Part shown: piece by piece, positions 62,418-64,000 of the stretch
Layout of the letters: the number at the start of each line of letters is the position of its first letter
How positions within the stretch are numbered: position 1 is the first letter of the stretch
Source: Gammaproteobacteria bacterium
GTDB taxonomy: Bacteria; Pseudomonadota; Gammaproteobacteria; Acidiferrobacterales; Sulfurifustaceae
DNA length: 64,000 bases
Direction of reading: 5' to 3'
NCBI GenBank assembly: GCA_016199745.1
Contig: JACQFZ010000068.1
Coordinates: 39,278-103,277, forward strand
Made by a program: the position numbers and the translations under genes
Notes under the pieces: generated by a model
Database searches by the model: none
What the model was told of the DNA's origin: nothing
What the model saw: the letters and a program-made list of their open reading frames with translations, nothing else

Positions 62418-63677
62418 CTAAGAATTTTTACCGAACACCTCGGTCCAGTTGGTCCGCGCGGTCAGTTGCATCATGACGAACAACGTAAGGACGGCGCCAA
62501 CGGTGACGGCGATGCCGGTGAATCCTTTAAAAAAGAACGCATACGAGAACAACACCAAGTACACCCATTGCGCGGCGGCGGCTAATAAGGCGAAGCGCGC
62601 GCTAATCACAGCGTGCAAGTAGCTTGCGACCAACGCTAACGACACGACCGACGCCAGTGCGAAGGCGGCGTGGATCGGCAAATGATCGACGAGATACGCC
62701 AGTAGCAGATGGAAAGCGAAGAATGCCGCCGATAGGAAGAAGAAGTGCATCGGGTGGAGGTCGATGCGCTGCATGATGCTCAACACCAACATGACGACGA
62801 TAAAGAAGAATAGCGACACCGGCGCGAACAAGCTGATCTGGCCGGCGAGTGGCCCCGGTTGCAGCTTTTGCGGCATGAGCATGCCGATGTTGACGCCGGC
62901 GATGAGATTTTCGTATTGCCAGACGAGGCGCCAGCCGCCGTCCTCGGTGCGCTCTTTGAAGGTCGGTGCGATCGAATCGTCCGGGAAGTCGATATCGTTG
63001 AAATCAGTTTCCATGACCAAGCGAAAATCGCGCACGGCGGTCACGCTGTTGTTAGCGGTATTGTCGGGCGCGTTGTCGCCGAAGAGGTAGCGCCACTGGT
63101 CCAGTCCTTGGCTTTTGTAGGTGACGTCGATGACCACTTCTTGTCCGGCATCGAGCGTGATAATGCCGTCGATAGCACCGTCGCGGGCTTCCGGTCGATT
63201 GGTCCAGCTGCCATCTCTGAGGGAAAACTTGAAGTCGTCATAGTTGGCGCCTTGCGCCGGGAACGGGAAACTGATGTGTGTGGCTCGGTGCTCGTTAGTG
63301 TCGTTACGGAAGCGATAACTGGCGGCGAAGTCGGTGATGTAGGTGGAATACCAGAGCAATCCCTTTTGCCGGTAGTCGAGTCCTAGTTTTACCAGCACGT
63401 CGCTACCCATGAGCGGCAGGGAATAGGCGTCGTACACTTTTTTGGTCGTTACGACTTTTTTGCCGTCGACCAGCGATTCTTCTTTCTCGGTGCGTTCGAC
63501 GGTGTAGCTTGCGGTCGGTACGTGCTGCGCCTGCGGTGTGCCCCAGATGCGTTCGACGCGGGATTTTAGGTCGGAGTCGGAGCTGTAGGTGCGGGTAAAA
63601 ATGGTTCCGCCGAGGATTCCCCAGGCGATGGCGGTGCAGGCGAAGATGAAGCCGATGGCAATCAGTCGTTTGATCAC
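62418..63677 (-). CDS. CreD-like inner membrane protein
   Basis: This 419-residue protein starts at a GTG with AAGGGGG upstream. One N-terminal membrane helix (LIAIGFIFACTAIAWGILGG) is followed by a periplasmic beta domain of about 260 residues (RFRNDTNEHRATHISFPFPA, EVVIDVTYKSQGLDQWRYLF) and five to six helices at the C-terminus (SLFFFIVVMLVLSIMQRID, LHPMHFFFLSAAFFAFHLLL). The RIDLHPMHFFF segment and the helix arrangement match CreD (RIHPIQY region). CreD is induced by envelope stress in E. coli. The N-terminal part is diverged, so the call is to family level only. Confidence 0.7.
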   Translation of the reverse strand: MIKRLIAIGFIFACTAIAWGILGGTIFTRTYSSDSDLKSRVERIWGTPQAQHVPTASYTVERTEKEESLVDGKKVVTTKKVYDAYSLPLMGSDVLVKLGLDYRQKGLLWYSTYITDFAASYRFRNDTNEHRATHISFPFPAQGANYDDFKFSLRDGSWTNRPEARDGAIDGIITLDAGQEVVIDVTYKSQGLDQWRYLFGDNAPDNTANNSVTAVRDFRLVMETDFNDIDFPDDSIAPTFKERTEDGGWRLVWQYENLIAGVNIGMLMPQKLQPGPLAGQISLFAPVSLFFFIVVMLVLSIMQRIDLHPMHFFFLSAAFFAFHLLLAYLVDHLPIHAAFALASVVSLALVASYLHAVISARFALLAAAAQWVYLVLFSYAFFFKGFTGIAVTVGAVLTLFVMMQLTARTNWTEVFGKNS

Positions 63678-63721
63678 GGGTCCCCCTTGGATATGGCGAT
63701 GGGGTAAGCATGGTGGGGTGG

Positions 63722-63791
63722 TGTGCAGGGGTGGTGATGGAACTGTGCAGGAGTGGGGGAATGTTGGTGCAGAAGTTGTGCAGGGGGGTGG
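63722..63791 (-). promoter_or_regulatory. Three phased direct repeats upstream of the CreD-like gene
   Basis: TGTGCAGG occurs at 63722-63729, 63744-63751 and 63777-63784, each followed by an RGTGG-like tail. Start-to-start distances are 22 and 33 bp, close to two and three helical turns, so all three face the same side of the DNA. They lie 45-110 bp upstream of the GTG start on its transcribed side, a fit place for operator sites. They do not match the E. coli cre-tag (TTCAC-N6-TTCAC). Confidence 0.4.
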
Positions 63792-63864
63792 AATCGCCCC
63801 GTTGGGGCGATGCTGGTCGAGTGTAATAAATATAATCAGCGGGATGCTCCGCCCCGCAGCCCAG

Positions 63865-63900
63865 GGTTACTTTCTCTTGCTGGTGCAAGAGAAAGTAACC
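63865..63900. repeat. Perfect 16-bp inverted repeat near the window end
   Basis: GGTTACTTTCTCTTGC (63865-63880), TGGT loop, GCAAGAGAAAGTAACC (63885-63900). Elements with this TTACTTT/AAAGTAA core followed by CAAAGAGAAG are scattered through many gammaproteobacterial genomes. The last 100 bp of the window, including this repeat, hold no recognisable gene. Confidence 0.8.
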
Positions 63901-64000
63901 AAAGAGAAGCACCCCCCGGGGTGGCGCAAAGACATCCTCCGCTTCTCACTTTTGGCGACCAACTATGTCTGGCACAGCCCCTCCCTGGGCTGAGCCAGAC

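Noticed and set aside
63403..63912. 169-codon minus-strand ORF overlapping the start of the CreD-like gene
   Set aside because: Different frame from the CreD-like protein, low-complexity Thr/Pro/His translation, and it runs through the inverted repeat.

Overview
The window looks like chromosome from a proteobacterium, probably a gammaproteobacterium. G+C is moderately high, and strong G/C preference at third codon positions produces many long antisense shadow ORFs. The window has heterotetrameric sarcosine oxidase genes, penicillin-binding protein 1C, a bacterial alpha-2-macroglobulin and a CreD-like protein, and it is dotted with short palindromic repeats. This assignment is inference; there is no rRNA or other marker gene here.

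Layout. (1) 2-1901: end of a sarcosine oxidase operon (soxA, cut by the window edge, then soxG). (2) 2295-33078: a complete-looking extracellular contractile injection system (eCIS) locus. It opens with a sigma-54 activator that has no sensor domain and a small winged-helix-like protein. A good sigma-54 promoter (3920-3936) follows, about 70 bp before the sheath gene. Then come sheath, tube, gp26-like protein, a disordered protein, DUF4255 cap protein, AAA+ ATPase, a small conserved protein, four consecutive DUF4157 proteins, and a baseplate/spike block (CIS_tube, LysM, gpD/gp27, gpV/gp5, PAAR-like tip, gp25, two J-like wedge proteins, tail protein I with a beta-helix, DUF6519). (3) 33170-40019: a DUF6734 glycosyltransferase-like gene, two lipoproteins sharing a repeat domain, a broken EAL fragment and a secreted jelly-roll-like protein. 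(4) 40467-49509: a tight seven-gene operon joining an acyl carrier protein, an acyl-CoA dehydrogenase-like protein, an amino acid:carrier-protein ligase, DUF1839, a GH2 glycosidase, a double alpha/beta hydrolase and an acyltransferase; its product is unknown. (5) 49633-53176: an OmpA-type lipoprotein, a Cys/His-rich gene remnant and a GGDEF-EAL protein. (6) 53170-63677: an envelope group of PBP1C, a Tat-type peptide-binding protein on the opposite strand, alpha-2-macroglobulin and a CreD-like membrane protein.

How the parts work together. The eCIS genes are mostly overlapped by 4 bp and probably form one or a few transcripts started by sigma-54 RNA polymerase. The four DUF4157 proteins are the likely cargo or cargo-processing proteins. 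They share an N-terminal module with a HEL[AT]H motif, but their C-termini differ: a glycine zipper with a Cys/His domain, a second HExxH in two of them, and an OmpA-like domain. No immunity genes, tape-measure gene, integrase, capsid or terminase genes are visible, so this is not a prophage, and a non-kin (perhaps eukaryotic) target is plausible.

Two repeat doublets of the CCCCTCTCCC/GGGAGAGGGG type lie in frame inside eCIS genes (ATPase and first wedge protein) and are translated. Related copies sit between other eCIS genes. I found no tRNA, rRNA, insertion sequence or CRISPR array.
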